Part shown: positions 23,625 to 33,377 of the stretch, piece by piece | Layout of the letters: the number at the start of each line of letters is the position of its first letter | Numbering within the stretch: the first letter of the stretch is position 1 | Assembly: GCA_022592435.1 (NCBI GenBank) | Contig: JABYQS010000215.1 | Coordinates: 1-55,067 of the forward strand | DNA from: Cerioporus squamosus | Lineage: Eukaryota > Basidiomycota > Agaricomycetes > Polyporales > Polyporaceae | DNA: 55,067 bases | Reading direction: 5' to 3' | The notes under the pieces: generated by a model | What the model was told of the DNA's origin: nothing | Databases searched by the model: none | Seen by the model: only the letters and a program-made list of their open reading frames with translations | Program-made: the position numbers and the translations under genes

Positions 23625-24852
23625 CTAAGGCCGGCCGTTGCAGTGCAGGTGCAGCGACAACAGCCAGTCGCGCTCATCCGCTGCCTGAAGTCCCTCAGTG
23701 ATGCGATGAGCGCGATTGGCAGCCTCGTCCGCATGCAATGGCACCAGTGCAGTCTGAGCGGCCCATCTCCGCCAAAAGCAAGCTGTCGCGCCCAACCGAC
23801 CCGCGCGAGACGAGCGCTCGCTCGACCGCAATTGCTGGAACACAGACACTCCGCGACACAGTCCAGACCATGGCAAAGAGGCGTCCCGAACTGGCAGGAG
23901 CTGAGGTTCCTCACGAAGATCGATATGACACGGACAACCGCGAGCTCGATGGGACTTGCAGCAGGACGAGCGAAGTCGCCACATCGAGACACAAGGGTCG
24001 AACGCTCGGAACGCGCGTGGGTGCCCGCGCCTCACAGCGTCCCGCGATGCACCGGGGACAACGCGCCGGTTGCGAGGGTACGTTGGTAGCCGCAGCATGT
24101 ACCCGGCGCGTCCAGCGAGCCACGAGCGGAAGGGGGAGGTTACGACGTCGAAGCGCAAGGTCGTGACAGGTCTGTTGGGGAGGAACAGACTGCGAGCGGG
24201 ACTCTTGAAGTGCGTGGACCAAAACAGCGCACGCGGGAGGACGGGGGACGAATGGACAACAGAGAAGGGGAGTACTCACATCGCGTGTCCTGACATACCC
24301 ATCCGCCTGCTCAACGGGGACAGTCTTCTTCTTCTTCTCGTCCCACGGACGCGGGATGACCTCCACCGACGTCCACCAGCTGCTCGAGTCGTCGTTCTCG
24401 CCTTCCTTCGCGTTCTTGAACCGCCAGAGCCAGGAGAGGTCCCGGACGGGGCTGTGGTGTCGCGAGGTAGAGGAGGCGCGGCGGCTGCGAGAGACGCTGC
24501 GAGAGCGGAAGTCGGAGGGGCCAGGGCCGAGGGTGGTGGTGGAGGAGGAGAGGGAGTGGGAGACGGGCGTGGACACGACGCGGGTGATGACCGGGGACGT
24601 CACGAGCGGGAGCGTGGGCGGGCGGATGGTGGAGACGGAGCCGCCTCGCGAGCGGACCGACTGCGTGCTCTGGGACGGGCCCGGGAGGGGGGCGGACCTG
24701 ATGGACGACGGAGAGCACGCGCCGGCTGGGGCGTGCATGGCCTGGCTCAGCGGGGAAGGGTGCCGGACAGCGGGCGTCGAGCTTGAGCTAGAGTCAGACG
24801 ACGACTGCGCAGAGGCCGACGGCGGGGAGAGCGAGTTGGGCGGAGAAGCCAT
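23625..24852 (-). pseudogene. Ser-rich gene, C-terminally frameshifted (unit C)
   Basis: It appears identical to the unit B copy, including the 17-bp loss. Exon 1 is 24852-24299 and the intron 24298-24172. Confidence 0.5.
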
Positions 24853-25339
24853 CGCAGCTGAGAGTAATGAACGGAGGGGGGTTATATACGGCCGCGTTGG
24901 GATGTCCGCGGCGTCCTGTCGGCCAGCGGAGCACGATCCCCCGCCCGTGCGTGTCCGCTCCGGCGTGTGCACGCTCTGAGAGTGTTCTGCGCACGCTCAG
25001 CGACCGGCGATGACCCGGCGGGTGTCTGACGGAGGAGAGAAGGTGGAGAGAGCAGCGAGCGAGAGCAGAGAGTCGCTACGTCTGCTTCCCACGCCACGAT
25101 GCCCGCGAGCCACCCCGATATGGCAGCCAGCGTCGCAAGCTGTGCTGCTCTAAACCTCGCTGCTCTCGCCGTCCGCCGGCTGCACTCGCCCCTGCCGCTG
25201 CACGGGATGCTCGCTGTGCGCTCTCTGCTCGCCTGCGCTGGCTCTCTGTGTGCCCCGCCGCTGTCTCGCAGGCCGACTCCACACCCGGCATTCAACGCGC
25301 TCGCCATTCCGCCCCTATGAGCCTCCCGCCGGCATTCGC

Positions 25340-26260
25340 TGATCGACTCCGTCCTCTCGATCTCGCTGCTGCATGCTCGCGCCTCTTCTCCCGCTCACCC
25401 GACGCGTCTTCTCGACGTCCCATGTCCGTGTTCCCTGCACCCCGCTCACGTCCTGCGCTTGCTTTGCCTTATACAGCGTCCTGCCGGCTCTCGGACGACG
25501 CGCTCTTCTAGAGAACACACCGGCGCGTGGCTCGTCATTCCATCCTCGGGGTTCTTGACTCTTACGGGCTATCGTACGATGACGTGCATCAGGCTAGCCA
25601 TCCGACATCGACCGGGCACTGTACGTATGCATACATGCTAACATTTCATCTCCCTGACCATTGCGTCCAGCGCGTCGCAATTCCCCGGAGTACATCGCAT
25701 CAAGCCCCCACATTCCCGCGCATCCGCCCGACCTCCATGCCTCCTATTTCCGTCGCGATGTCTCGCCGCCGGCAACTCAACCCAATAGAGATCTGCGCAG
25801 ATCCAGAGCAAGATCAGCATGTCCTCTCCATGCCACTCTGGGCTTGACTCGAACCCTGTCGAATAGCATCCCAAGTGGCATGGATATCGAGCATTCAACA
25901 TGACACTGTCACGCGGTTTTCTCGATGCGTACAGAGTATGCGAGATCAATGAAGGGCAGACAGTCGAGCTCAGCCACCCACATATAGTATGTTCCACGTC
26001 ACCTCCCTCCCGCTCATCCGCCCACTCAGTGTTTTCGACTATCCCTAAGTCTGCGCTCTCCGCGGTCCGACTTCCACAGACCATTCGCTCCGGCTTCCAA
26101 TACGCTCTCTATGCCACCGACTCCGGCTTGCTCCCCTGTGGCCATCCCGCCGGCATCTACAGATCGAACCCATCATTGGCCCTCTCGATCGCGACCTCGC
26201 TGTCGCATGCACGCGGACTCTTCTCCCGCTCACCCGACCTAGCAATGCGTCTTCTGGACG
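25340..26260. repeat. Nested subrepeats, one copy deleted (unit C)
   Basis: Subrepeat starts lie near 25355 and 26181 only. The text runs from the first-subrepeat version of CGCCGCCGGCAACTCAAC directly into the second-subrepeat continuation near 25800. This is the product expected from recombination between two direct repeats, with a net loss of ~814 bp. Confidence 0.65.
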
Positions 26261-26435
26261 TTGCCATGAGTCGTCTATGCATCATCGTAGTAGCAATTAT
26301 GGTTCGTTGTCCTTCTCCACCAACCCCTGTTCGTCCGCATCGCTTCATATTGCCTCATATGGCGTCTTTGCAGCTCCCCGGACCTCGACTCTTTGTCTGC
26401 TTGCGGACCCGCTGCGCTTTTAGCGAGTCCCTTCA

Positions 26436-26585
26436 CACCGTGGACAAAGGTGCCTATTATCCACGAACAGATTGAGAAAACATCGTGAACTGTGACGAAA
26501 ACCTGCCAAAAGCGGTAGTCTACAGTCACTGTTCACGATGGTTTCACTATCAAATCGCAGACATAAGGCATCGTTGCCCACGGTG
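26436..26585. mobile_element. 150-bp foldback (MITE-like) element, unit C copy
   Basis: Identical to the unit B element and in the same position, so it was copied with the unit and is not an independent insertion. Confidence 0.75.
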
Positions 26586-27049
26586 TCAGAATTGGACAGT
26601 AGATTGCGAGCACCGTCCCGTCCATCCGCCACACTCCCTTGCCATTGCGCTGTGCGCTCCCTCACAATCGCGACCCGGTGCTGCAGCGAAACACACATGA
26701 TGGCTCCTAGCTACTCGACGTCAAACTACGCCTGTCTGACTCGGATGGGAATCCCAACACAGCGGTACGCCAGGCGATGGGGTACTCACTCAACACAAGT
26801 CCTAGCTACTGTACATCGCGCTCCGCCCGTACCCACCCACCACGCGCCGAGTGCCGGTACGACGCCTCCGCCGTGTCTTTCCGGTGAGTGTGCTCCTGGG
26901 TACATCCGCATCTCCGTGCAGAACCGACCCAGCGTACTGACCGTCCCATGCTGTCAGCAATGCCGAGCGCGAGCCGTCCGCTGTACTAGTACTCGCCGGA
27001 TGCAGTCAGTTCTGGTGCGTCGGGACGCAGGGCGGGGATGCCCACTCAC

Positions 27050-27375
27050 CGGCGAGGGCCGTTGCGCGGACGGTCTGTGAGACCGGGGCACGCAAGTCAG
27101 AGGACGACTCTGCAGATCCTGCAAGTGACCGTCGCGCGGAGGAGACAAGGCAAGGATCACTCACCAGTCGAGGAGCGGGGGGCCTGTCCCTGGTGTCAGC
27201 GACGTCACGGTCCAGAACATCGTACACGGGGCGGAAGACGAGGCAGACAGCGAGCGCGAGTATCGAGAGCGAAGCCACAGGAGATCGCCCGGGCGACACG
27301 ACTCGGACAGTGGGGCGGACGTGTACGAGGAGACACACACAACCGGGGAAGGCACCGCACGGCTTATGTATGTGT
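27050..27375 (-). other. Possible membrane-protein gene fragment (unit C)
   Basis: Third copy of the element at 3880-4224. The hydrophobic run is SLSILALAVCLVFRPVY. The putative exons are also readable as one continuous frame, so coding status is unclear. Confidence 0.25.
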
Positions 27376-28083
27376 CTGTGTTTGTGCCATGTTTGTGTCT
27401 GGTGGGCGAACCGAGCTCTGACCGGGTCCGTGCGCCGTCTATGTTGCCTTTGCCGGCAGTCGGGACTCAGGCTCCGGGACTCGGACCCGTACGATGCGGC
27501 TGTTTGTGTCATCTGCCATCGCGCGTCGGTAAGTGCTTCCTCCGCATCGAGATGCTTGCTTGGCATGCCGCGTATTCGCTGATGATACTCACGCGCGGAG
27601 CTCGCAGGTCTTCGCCCGGGCCAGCGCGGCGTCCGCAGGCATGACACATCTGCAGCTCGCAACTCTCTGAGCTTCAAGCCAGATAATGCGCATGCGCGCA
27701 GAGTACGGGCACGCGGGCGGGCAGGAGAGGCAGGACATGGATGTCTGGCGAAGGCGGGGATAGGATGCGAGCATGACTGCGACTCGGAGTCGGCTGGTAT
27801 GCGGCTGAGTAGCCTGCGCATAGCGGTATGCGTTTCAGGGTGGTTCCATGGGCTCGGGCATTGGGGCGGGAACTTCGCGGGACTTCGAAGCTATCTGACT
27901 TGGAGTGTGCATAGTCCGAGCTGCAAGGACGACTTGTACATTACAGAGAGGATGTATACGACGCTAGAACTCTTGCGCACAATGAAATGGCTACACATTG
28001 AGCATCGAGACAGCACTTGAGTGCATTTGCGTGCATCTCGAAGCTGCGTATTCTCTTCTTGAAGTTCTCCTTGGCATGGCTGC

Positions 28084-28102
28084 TTCTTCTTCTTCTTCTT
28101 CT
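28084..28102 (-). repeat. GAA-repeat 3' tail of the LINE
   Basis: Six GAA units on the minus strand directly after the 3' UTR. Genomic unit C sequence ends at 28083. Confidence 0.75.
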
Positions 28103-28592
28103 AAATCCATTTATTGTCCCGTAAGGGCCGAGCCCCATGTCGGACACAATAGACATGTACGCTACAACACCAGCCAGTATACTAGTCTACAGAAACAGTG
28201 GCCCCCGGACGTCCAAGGACGCCCGAAAGGATGGAGCTGATGCTGGGAGGGACATAAGTAGGAGGGAGTAGCAAGTGGTACAGTAGAGAACCCGATGAAT
28301 GCCAGGATGCATGCACTGTAACCGTCGCCACCGCCCGACCCTCCAGGGGTAAGGCCGCAGGTTCTAAACCGTGGGCGAATGCCATCTTTACGAATAATCA
28401 CTAGACGGAGTACACGGGTCGGTATCCCCTCCCCGTGTCAGAACTCCCCTGCGCCTGACGGTGTCGTTGCCTCCAATGCACACATCTGGCACTCACCGGG
28501 ACTGGGTACAAAAGAGACACAAGACATCGAAGCGGTCCCAACTCGGAGTAGAAGCTGCCTTACCCAGGCAAGCAGTCAGTGAATTGAAAGGA

Positions 28593-31500
28593 TTAAGAAG
28601 AGGAACGGAATCTTAGCGTGGTCTGCCGCAACGGTCGCGCCGGCGCAGCCCCGCCATCGTCTCTGCGGCTCGCGCTCTGGCGGTCTTCAGTCTGTAGGTC
28701 GCCGAAGGTCTGATGCAGCCGTCGTGTCGCGTTGACGTATTTGAAGAGCCGAGTAGTGCCCTCGTCCGTGGACATGAGGTAATCCAGCCGAAGTCCATTG
28801 CGTCCCAGAGGCCCCAAGAAGACGCGTCGCTGCAGGGAGAACTTGGGACACTGCAGGACGAAGTGTTGCACTGTCTCCTTCGCTGCGCCGCAGCCCTGGC
28901 AGCGCTGCGTGTTTGCCCGTCCAATCGTGTGGAGGTGGTGGTTCAGCGGTGCATGCCCTGTACGCAGTTGGATCAGTAGCGAAGCATTGCGCCGCGACAG
29001 GGGCGCAACCAGCTTCTGGAAACGTGCAGAGGGAAGCGCAGGGTCCACTCGCCGAAGTTCGATGCCCCTCTTTGATGCCCGCCATCGCTCTGCTGCCTGC
29101 GCTTCAAGCTTCTTGTTGTAGACTTGCTTTGCCTTTGAGATGCTGACAGGGAGCGGCCGGCGCAACGCCGCCGGAAGGAGCCGCACTGAGCTTGAGTCGC
29201 CCGACGCGGCGAGCTTCGCCTCACAGTCTGCTTGCTCATTGCCAGCAATGTCTTGATGACCGGGGACCCAGCGTAGGGTCAGCTCCAGACCCCGATGTCG
29301 CCTCTTCACCGCGGCAACACTGGCATGCAAAAGGTCAGCCAAATAATGACTAGGGCGCGACTCACGAAGGAGAGATCCTTCGATTGCGGATTTGCCGTCC
29401 AAAGCCACAGAGGCAACCCGCCCAACACTCCGCTCTCTCTTGATCAGCTCCACCCCCAGGACAGCTCCCACCGTCTCCGCTTCATAGACCGTGTGTTCAT
29501 CGGCAGGTCCTAGGTGCAGGCGCAGAGACTTCCACCCTCGCGTGCGCTCATTGAACAGTACCGCCGCCGCACCGACCCCGCCCTCGAGTTCCGACCCGTC
29601 TGAGTAGACTCGGATGCCGTTGCGCTGTGCCCAACGCTCTTCACTCTCTGCTGCAGCCTCCTTCGAGCTGGCGACGTCTGTCAGGTAGCCAGGCTCCCAG
29701 TGCGGTGGATATCGGGTTGGCAGGATCTTCTCCATCGACGCCTGCGAGAGGTGCGCGGCGTACAGCTGTAGAAGGTCGTGCATTTGCGAGCGATGAGATG
29801 CGACAGGCTTAGAAGCCCTCTTGACGTGCGAGTGGAGTGGATGGGAGGGAGGAAGGGAGCACAGCCGTGCGGTCGCGCGGAAGCAGACCTTGTCTACTAG
29901 CAGGTCGAAGGGGAGTATGCGCAGATGCGCCTCGAGCGCGTCGGTAGCTGTCGTGCGCATGGCGCCTGTGATGATGAGGACGGCCTGACGCTGGACCTGA
30001 GCGAGCTTCTTGATGTGCCCGACAGAGCCGGTGGACGCCCGTTGTCCCTCGACCTTCCGCACGGGGAGCAAGAAGGTGTCGGCAGCGTAGAGGATGCGCG
30101 GCACTGCGACCGCCTGATAGAGGCGCAGAAGCACCCCCATCGACAGCCCGTGTCGCGGCTGGCCCAAGCGCCTCATGAGAGTCGTCCATGCTGTGCCTTT
30201 CGCAAACGCGTCGGCCACTTGCGGGTGATGTCGAAGCTCGCAGTCGACGAGCACTCCGAGGAAACGATGGTAGGGGCTGGGCTCAACGCGATGCGTGTTC
30301 AGCTGCAGCGATGGCCCCAGACGTCCTGTCTTGATGCTGAGCTTGCGCGAGAAGTTGACCAGGCCGAACTTATCGACGGAGAAGGGGGAGTAGTGGGATG
30401 CCGACCAGTCTTCGCCGCCACCCGCGCGCGTCATGAAGTCTCCGAGCTGGGCATGTACCTCGCGGAAGGACCGGCCCGTGACCAGCACAGCGACATCGTC
30501 CATCGAGCCCTCCGCTGTCTCCCCTTTCTTGGGATCGGCAGCCTCGACCAGTGCGGCGTTGTAGAAGGCATACAGAATGACTGAGAGCGGGCAGCCCTGG
30601 TCAATGCCGCGCTCTATGAGAAAGGGGTCGGATGCGAAGTCGTCAAACTTGAGGGTGGTCTGCCGGCCGGTGAGCTTGATGCGGAGCCAGGTGACGTATT
30701 CCGCCGGCACTCCACGCATGCGCAGGATGTGGTAGAGTCGATCCGGGACCGCCGCTGGAAAGGCGGACTTGATGTCAAGGAACAGTGCAGATGCCACCTT
30801 GCCTTGCCGCCATGCATCCCTGACTGTCTTCTGAACCAGATGGAGGGAGTCGGTAGTCTGTCGCCCTGCCCGGCCACCAAACTGGTGGTTGGGGAGCATG
30901 CCGTGCTTTTCTGCATGATGGACAAGGACATTAGCAACACATCTTGACAAAATTTTGGAAAGGCAGCTCAGAAGTGCAATGCCACGGTACGCCTTCGCCA
31001 CTGTATAGTCCGTCTTCCCGGGCTTTCGCAGAACAACCGTGTCTGATATCTTCCAGCGCTCAGGGTAGTACTCCAGCTCAAAAGTGGCGCGGAAGAGCCG
31101 CCCGAGGATAGGGACCAACACGTCCGCTGACGCGCGGTATACCTCGTTCGGGATCCCATCTGGCCCCGGAACCTTGAATGACTTGAGCTGACGTATGGCG
31201 CGGCGGACCTGCTCGTCGGTGATCGGCTCAAAGGCAAACTTGGGGGCCGGATACTCCTGGTTGGCAGGGATGTCAGTGACGTCGACACGTGGCAGAAAGA
31301 AAGTCTTGTAAAACTCAGCACCCTTCTCCTCATTGTCCGTGAGCAGGACCTGCTGTCCAGCATCGTCAGTGGCCCGGATCGCCGGGATACAGGATTTGCC
31401 TCCGTCGGTTGGGCCACGGCTGAGATAGCGATTGGTCTTCCAAATAGTAGTGTCGTCGGTGTTGTCCAGGAAGGACGCCCAGCAATCCTTTTTCGAGTAG

Positions 31501-32606
31501 CGTTGGAGGTCGGTGTACTGGTTCCTGGCCTTTCTGTACGCCCGGTGCGACTCATGCGCTGGGTCCGCCTTGAACCGCTTTGCCTCCCGAGCGAGGGCAT
31601 GCATCTTGCTGCGCGCGTCAGCCAACTCACTAGTGAACCATGGCTTGGTGTATGGTGTGACGGACGTGCACGGTACGTGCTTCTGGATGGCCACGTCGAC
31701 CGCGGCCAAGAGCTTGTCAAGAGTGTCGTCGAAAGCCTGAGGTGAGTCGACCTGCTCCGCCAGCTGCGCGTTCTCCAGTTCCTCGGCGAGTGTCCCGCGG
31801 AACTCCTCCCAGTCGACAACGCGGAAGTTGCGACGAACCTCCAGCTTCGCCTTCGCCAGTGGCACCTCAAGGTGAGTGATGATCGGGAAATGGTCAGACT
31901 TGGGGCCCTGGTAGACCATCTCGACCGAGCAGCGCGTGAGCCTGTCCAGAAGCTCCTCCGAACAGAACACGTTGTCGGGTCGGGTAAGATTCTTCGTCCT
32001 CGAGGCACAGAGGGTTGGCAGCGACGGCGGGAGCGCCATGTCCATGCCCAGATCTGAATAGTAGTCAATCAGCACCTGCGCTCGGTCAAGATTGTGAGGG
32101 GTGAAGAGATGGCTATTGCGGGGATCGTCCCAGGCCGGATGGTGGCGGTTGAAGTCACCGAGCCAGATGAAATACTGTGGGCATTGGCCCTCAAACTGCT
32201 GCTGTAACTTCCTAGCGAGTCTCGCAGCGGCATGCAAAGTCCTGTCGTGATTTCCGTCAATGTAGAGATTAAAGAGGTGTATACGCGCACCGTCCGCAGT
32301 TTTCAACGAGACCACCGTCATGTCCGGGCACTTGCTCTCTACCTGGTACCAAGCCTTCGTCGACAGCTTCGTGCTGACCAGCATGACCGCGCGCACACGC
32401 TCCCGCGCATCGTGATGCCCACACGGGTACAACACAACCCAACGGGAGTGTGCGCGCGTCAGCTTCTTCCAGTCCATGTAAGGTTCCTGCAGCGCGAGGA
32501 TGTCGTACTGATCTTCCTTGGCGGTGTTGATGAGATAGCCTTGCGCGTCGAGGGACTTGTTCAGATTCTGCTGCCATATACGGAGTGTTGCGAGCGTGTC
32601 TTGCAT
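28593..32606 (-). CDS. LINE ORF2: endonuclease-reverse transcriptase-RNase H
   Basis: 1337 aa, uninterrupted. Residues 1-250 form an EEP/AP-type endonuclease (LALQEP at 37-42, LGDFNRHH at 149-156, SDHFPI at 237-242). Residues ~455-760 form the reverse transcriptase (GPDGIPNE at 481, FLDIKSAF at 609-616, GIDQGCPLS at 667, and SMDDVAVLV at 701, where the usual aromatic residue of the YxDD box is Ser). Residues ~998-1135 form RNase H with a full acidic set (YSDGS at 1001, YEAE at 1041, LDGKSA at 1069, PGHQDIAGNEQAD at 1115). Near the C-terminus a C-x2-C-x8-H-x4-C knuckle spans 1236-1253. The product would nick the target and prime reverse transcription on it. The start ATG overlaps the ORF1 stop as TGATG. 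Confidence 0.92.
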   Translation of the reverse strand: MQDTLATLRIWQQNLNKSLDAQGYLINTAKEDQYDILALQEPYMDWKKLTRAHSRWVVLYPCGHHDARERVRAVMLVSTKLSTKAWYQVESKCPDMTVVSLKTADGARIHLFNLYIDGNHDRTLHAAARLARKLQQQFEGQCPQYFIWLGDFNRHHPAWDDPRNSHLFTPHNLDRAQVLIDYYSDLGMDMALPPSLPTLCASRTKNLTRPDNVFCSEELLDRLTRCSVEMVYQGPKSDHFPIITHLEVPLAKAKLEVRRNFRVVDWEEFRGTLAEELENAQLAEQVDSPQAFDDTLDKLLAAVDVAIQKHVPCTSVTPYTKPWFTSELADARSKMHALAREAKRFKADPAHESHRAYRKARNQYTDLQRYSKKDCWASFLDNTDDTTIWKTNRYLSRGPTDGGKSCIPAIRATDDAGQQVLLTDNEEKGAEFYKTFFLPRVDVTDIPANQEYPAPKFAFEPITDEQVRRAIRQLKSFKVPGPDGIPNEVYRASADVLVPILGRLFRATFELEYYPERWKISDTVVLRKPGKTDYTVAKAYRGIALLSCLSKILSRCVANVLVHHAEKHGMLPNHQFGGRAGRQTTDSLHLVQKTVRDAWRQGKVASALFLDIKSAFPAAVPDRLYHILRMRGVPAEYVTWLRIKLTGRQTTLKFDDFASDPFLIERGIDQGCPLSVILYAFYNAALVEAADPKKGETAEGSMDDVAVLVTGRSFREVHAQLGDFMTRAGGGEDWSASHYSPFSVDKFGLVNFSRKLSIKTGRLGPSLQLNTHRVEPSPYHRFLGVLVDCELRHHPQVADAFAKGTAWTTLMRRLGQPRHGLSMGVLLRLYQAVAVPRILYAADTFLLPVRKVEGQRASTGSVGHIKKLAQVQRQAVLIITGAMRTTATDALEAHLRILPFDLLVDKVCFRATARLCSLPPSHPLHSHVKRASKPVASHRSQMHDLLQLYAAHLSQASMEKILPTRYPPHWEPGYLTDVASSKEAAAESEERWAQRNGIRVYSDGSELEGGVGAAAVLFNERTRGWKSLRLHLGPADEHTVYEAETVGAVLGVELIKRERSVGRVASVALDGKSAIEGSLLRESRPSHYLADLLHASVAAVKRRHRGLELTLRWVPGHQDIAGNEQADCEAKLAASGDSSSVRLLPAALRRPLPVSISKAKQVYNKKLEAQAAERWRASKRGIELRRVDPALPSARFQKLVAPLSRRNASLLIQLRTGHAPLNHHLHTIGRANTQRCQGCGAAKETVQHFVLQCPKFSLQRRVFLGPLGRNGLRLDYLMSTDEGTTRLFKYVNATRRLHQTFGDLQTEDRQSASRRDDGGAAPARPLRQTTLRFRSSS

Positions 32607-33370
32607 CAGGCAACAACCGGAGAAAGGGGGGTGCCATCTATGCTGTCGAGTGCATCTGCAACATATTCGCTGAGAAGGCTACCTTCACGCTGCGACCGGG
32701 CAGGTCGAGGAGGGGAACGACTTAGCTGTTTTGGGGGGCTGCGCCGCCGCCGCTGTCCATGACCCTGCGGGAAGAGGTCTTCTCCGCCCTCGTTCGACTC
32801 CCAAGTGTACGGATCCTCTGCCAGCGGGAAGAACCGGAACCCAGCCTCGGGCCTCCGCACCTGTAGCCTTCGCAACGCCTGCTTATACGCCGGGCAGGAC
32901 TTCTCCCAAGCGGCATGTCCGCGCTCGTTGTTGCAGTTGACGCACCGGAACTCGTCGTGGCTTGTGACTGCACACTCCGCAGTCCGGTGGTGGATTGATG
33001 CGCAGTTGGCACAGGTCTCATGTATCGCCTTGCAGTCGCGCGCGAGGTGCGGCGGATCGTACTTGTGACATTTTGCGCACCGCTGCGGCTCCTCCTGATC
33101 CCTCCGGACGGCGACGTGCTTGCTAGCGATGTAGAGGCCCTCTGCCACCGCGCGGTTCGCATCCTGCGGGGTGAGGAAAGAGATCAGTAGAAATGCGACG
33201 CGCTGCCCCGGAGTTCGTCGCTCCGGGGACTTGATCCAGCGCGCCGCTACGAGGTTTCCGTGCTGGATGTTGTTCTCACTTTCCACCATCGTGAGGTCGT
33301 ATGGGTTCTCCGGTTCGAACGACACCGGGACGTACTCTGCGACTACCTGACGAGCGCAGCTGACGTCGCG
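32606..33370 (-). CDS. LINE ORF1, gag-like zinc-knuckle protein (5'-truncated)
   Basis: 254 codons of open frame survive before the stop at 32606-32608. The N-terminus is missing: the text begins in the middle of a gag-like domain (EYVPVSFEPENPYDL, then ARWIKSPERRTPGQR). Three zinc knuckles follow: CAKC...H...C (C-x2-C-x6-H-x4-C), CANC...H...C (C-x2-C-x4-H-x4-C) and CVNC...H...C (C-x2-C-x5-H-x6-C), the usual trio of LINE ORF1 proteins. The C-terminal tail is basic and Ser/Arg-rich (QRRRRSPP). It would bind LINE RNA in the ribonucleoprotein. Methionines exist further in, but the original start is gone. Confidence 0.85.
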   Translation of the reverse strand, partial: RDVSCARQVVAEYVPVSFEPENPYDLTMVESENNIQHGNLVAARWIKSPERRTPGQRVAFLLISFLTPQDANRAVAEGLYIASKHVAVRRDQEEPQRCAKCHKYDPPHLARDCKAIHETCANCASIHHRTAECAVTSHDEFRCVNCNNERGHAAWEKSCPAYKQALRRLQVRRPEAGFRFFPLAEDPYTWESNEGGEDLFPQGHGQRRRRSPPKQLSRSPPRPARSQREGSLLSEYVADALDSIDGTPLSPVVA

Positions 33371-33377
33371 TCACGCA

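Larger units (their letters stand above)
11936..23909. repeat. Tandem unit B of a ~12 kb array
   Basis: This is a complete 11974-bp copy in the same orientation as A. Relative to A it carries the 150-bp foldback element, a short (~33 bp) insertion near 14710, and a 17-bp loss in the Ser-rich gene. It keeps the 283-aa gene open. Its first ~1.8 kb look identical to unit C. Confidence 0.9.
23910..28083. repeat. Tandem unit C, truncated by a LINE
   Basis: This third copy appears identical to B up to about 25707. It then becomes a mosaic of A-like and B-like stretches, lacks about 0.8 kb inside the nested subrepeats, and stops at the GAA tail of the LINE. The stop corresponds to about 16940 in B. 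The 283-aa gene and the kinase fragment are therefore missing from C. Confidence 0.88.
28084..33370 (-). mobile_element. LINE-type non-LTR retrotransposon with RNase H (Tad1/I-like)
   Basis: Reading on the minus strand: 5'-truncated ORF1 (gag-like), ORF2 (endonuclease, reverse transcriptase, RNase H, CCHC), a 3' UTR of ~490 bp (28592-28103) with AATAAA close to its end, and a GAA-repeat tail. Both frames are uninterrupted, so the insertion is young. RNase H after the RT together with an apurinic-type endonuclease places it in the I/Tad1 group of LINEs. I found no target-site duplication: the 3' flank is truncated tandem unit C and the 5' flank is a truncated GST gene. The 5' edge is set to the last base that can belong to the ORF1 frame and is uncertain by ~10 bp. 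Confidence 0.9.

Noticed and set aside
1..28083. The tandem array as a pure assembly artefact
   Set aside because: Copies differ by SNPs, indels, an element insertion and different frameshifts, which argues for real copies, though the identical 4.2 kb tract still needs read support.
30968..32068. 366-codon minus-strand frame within LINE ORF2
   Set aside because: It is a shifted frame of ORF2, with Ser/Arg-rich composition and no domain.
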